This document shows positions 63,868 through 64,000 of a DNA stretch of 64,000 nt, in pieces. The stretch spans positions 3,780,476 to 3,844,475 of the forward strand of contig CM035362.1 in NCBI GenBank assembly GCA_020137815.1. The letters are read 5' to 3'. Origin of the DNA: Hormiphora californensis (taxonomy: Eukaryota; Ctenophora; Tentaculata; Cydippida; Pleurobrachiidae). A program made the translations under genes and the position numbers. Below the pieces are notes generated by a model that was not told where the DNA came from, made no database searches, and worked only from the letters and a program-made list of their open reading frames with translations. Position 1 is the stretch's first letter. Each line of letters opens with the position of its first letter.

Positions 63868-63918
63868 ATTTTCTAACCCTACGTACGTGGTGAAACAGGG
63901 TCGAGCAAGGCGAGTATT
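63868..63918 (+). repeat. Small variable-centre element, minimal copy
   Basis: GTTATTTTCTAACCCT, about 12 bases, then GGTGAAACAGGGTCGAGCAAGGC. The shortest copy, with both end boxes. Confidence 0.5.
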
Positions 63919-64000
63919 AGGACGATATTGAAACATCAATCTGCCGTGCGAGGTCGGTTTTGGTAAACTACAATCTCACATACATTTACATTTTGTATGT

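Overview
This is animal nuclear DNA. The genes have many short introns with GT..AG junctions. The recognisable products (a DDX3/PL10 helicase with an RGG tail, eIF6, a WAC-type WW/coiled-coil adaptor, SH2 exons, leucine-rich-repeat exons) are metazoan. More than half of the window is repeats. The repeat content (CR1/L2-like non-LTR element, a retrotransposon RT C-terminal relic, MITEs, very long GA/CT tracts) suits a marine invertebrate such as a sponge or another early-branching or lophotrochozoan animal. The sequence alone does not settle the taxon.

Layout. 0.1-11 kb: GA/CT microsatellites and MITEs around minus-strand exons of an SH2 gene (2926-4320, possibly 4678). 11-21 kb: mostly repeats with no convincing gene. 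22-24 kb: minus-strand exons of an LRR protein. 27.8-29.2 kb: a phase-consistent five-exon minus-strand gene I cannot name. 29.7-34.7 kb: a dense island of inverted-repeat (foldback) elements around a decayed reverse-transcriptase tail, plus weak plus-strand candidate exons. 35.5-36.8 kb: an intact single-exon gene for an unrecognised 442-residue helical protein. 37.4-39.3 kb: the 3' part of a WAC orthologue (plus strand). 41.0-43.6 kb: a complete five-exon EIF6 (plus strand). 47.5-63.5 kb: the last nine exons of a DDX3-type helicase (minus strand). One of its introns (8 kb) holds a 1.4-kb TTAA-flanked foldback element next to a 4.8-kb non-LTR retrotransposon in the opposite orientation.

The most unusual signal is a set of tandem repeats that straddle splice junctions. 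In WAC the exon end plus 5' splice site is repeated about 15 times. In EIF6 the 3' splice site plus exon start is repeated six times upstream of the real exon, and its partner 5' splice site is also echoed. In DDX3 the acceptor plus the first exon codons is present three times. All three genes are otherwise clean in frame and phase, so the real junctions sit beside rows of decoys. The second strong signal is a 109-bp MITE family (about 18 copies, 15-bp terminal inverted repeats, perfect 8-bp target duplications at several copies). Each full copy carries two CCAAT boxes and a GTCACGTGAC palindrome.

The genes do not form a pathway. They are ordinary housekeeping or signalling loci embedded in repeats. 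Exon calls rest on open frame, splice consensus, phase continuity and family resemblance recognised by eye; no alignment was run.
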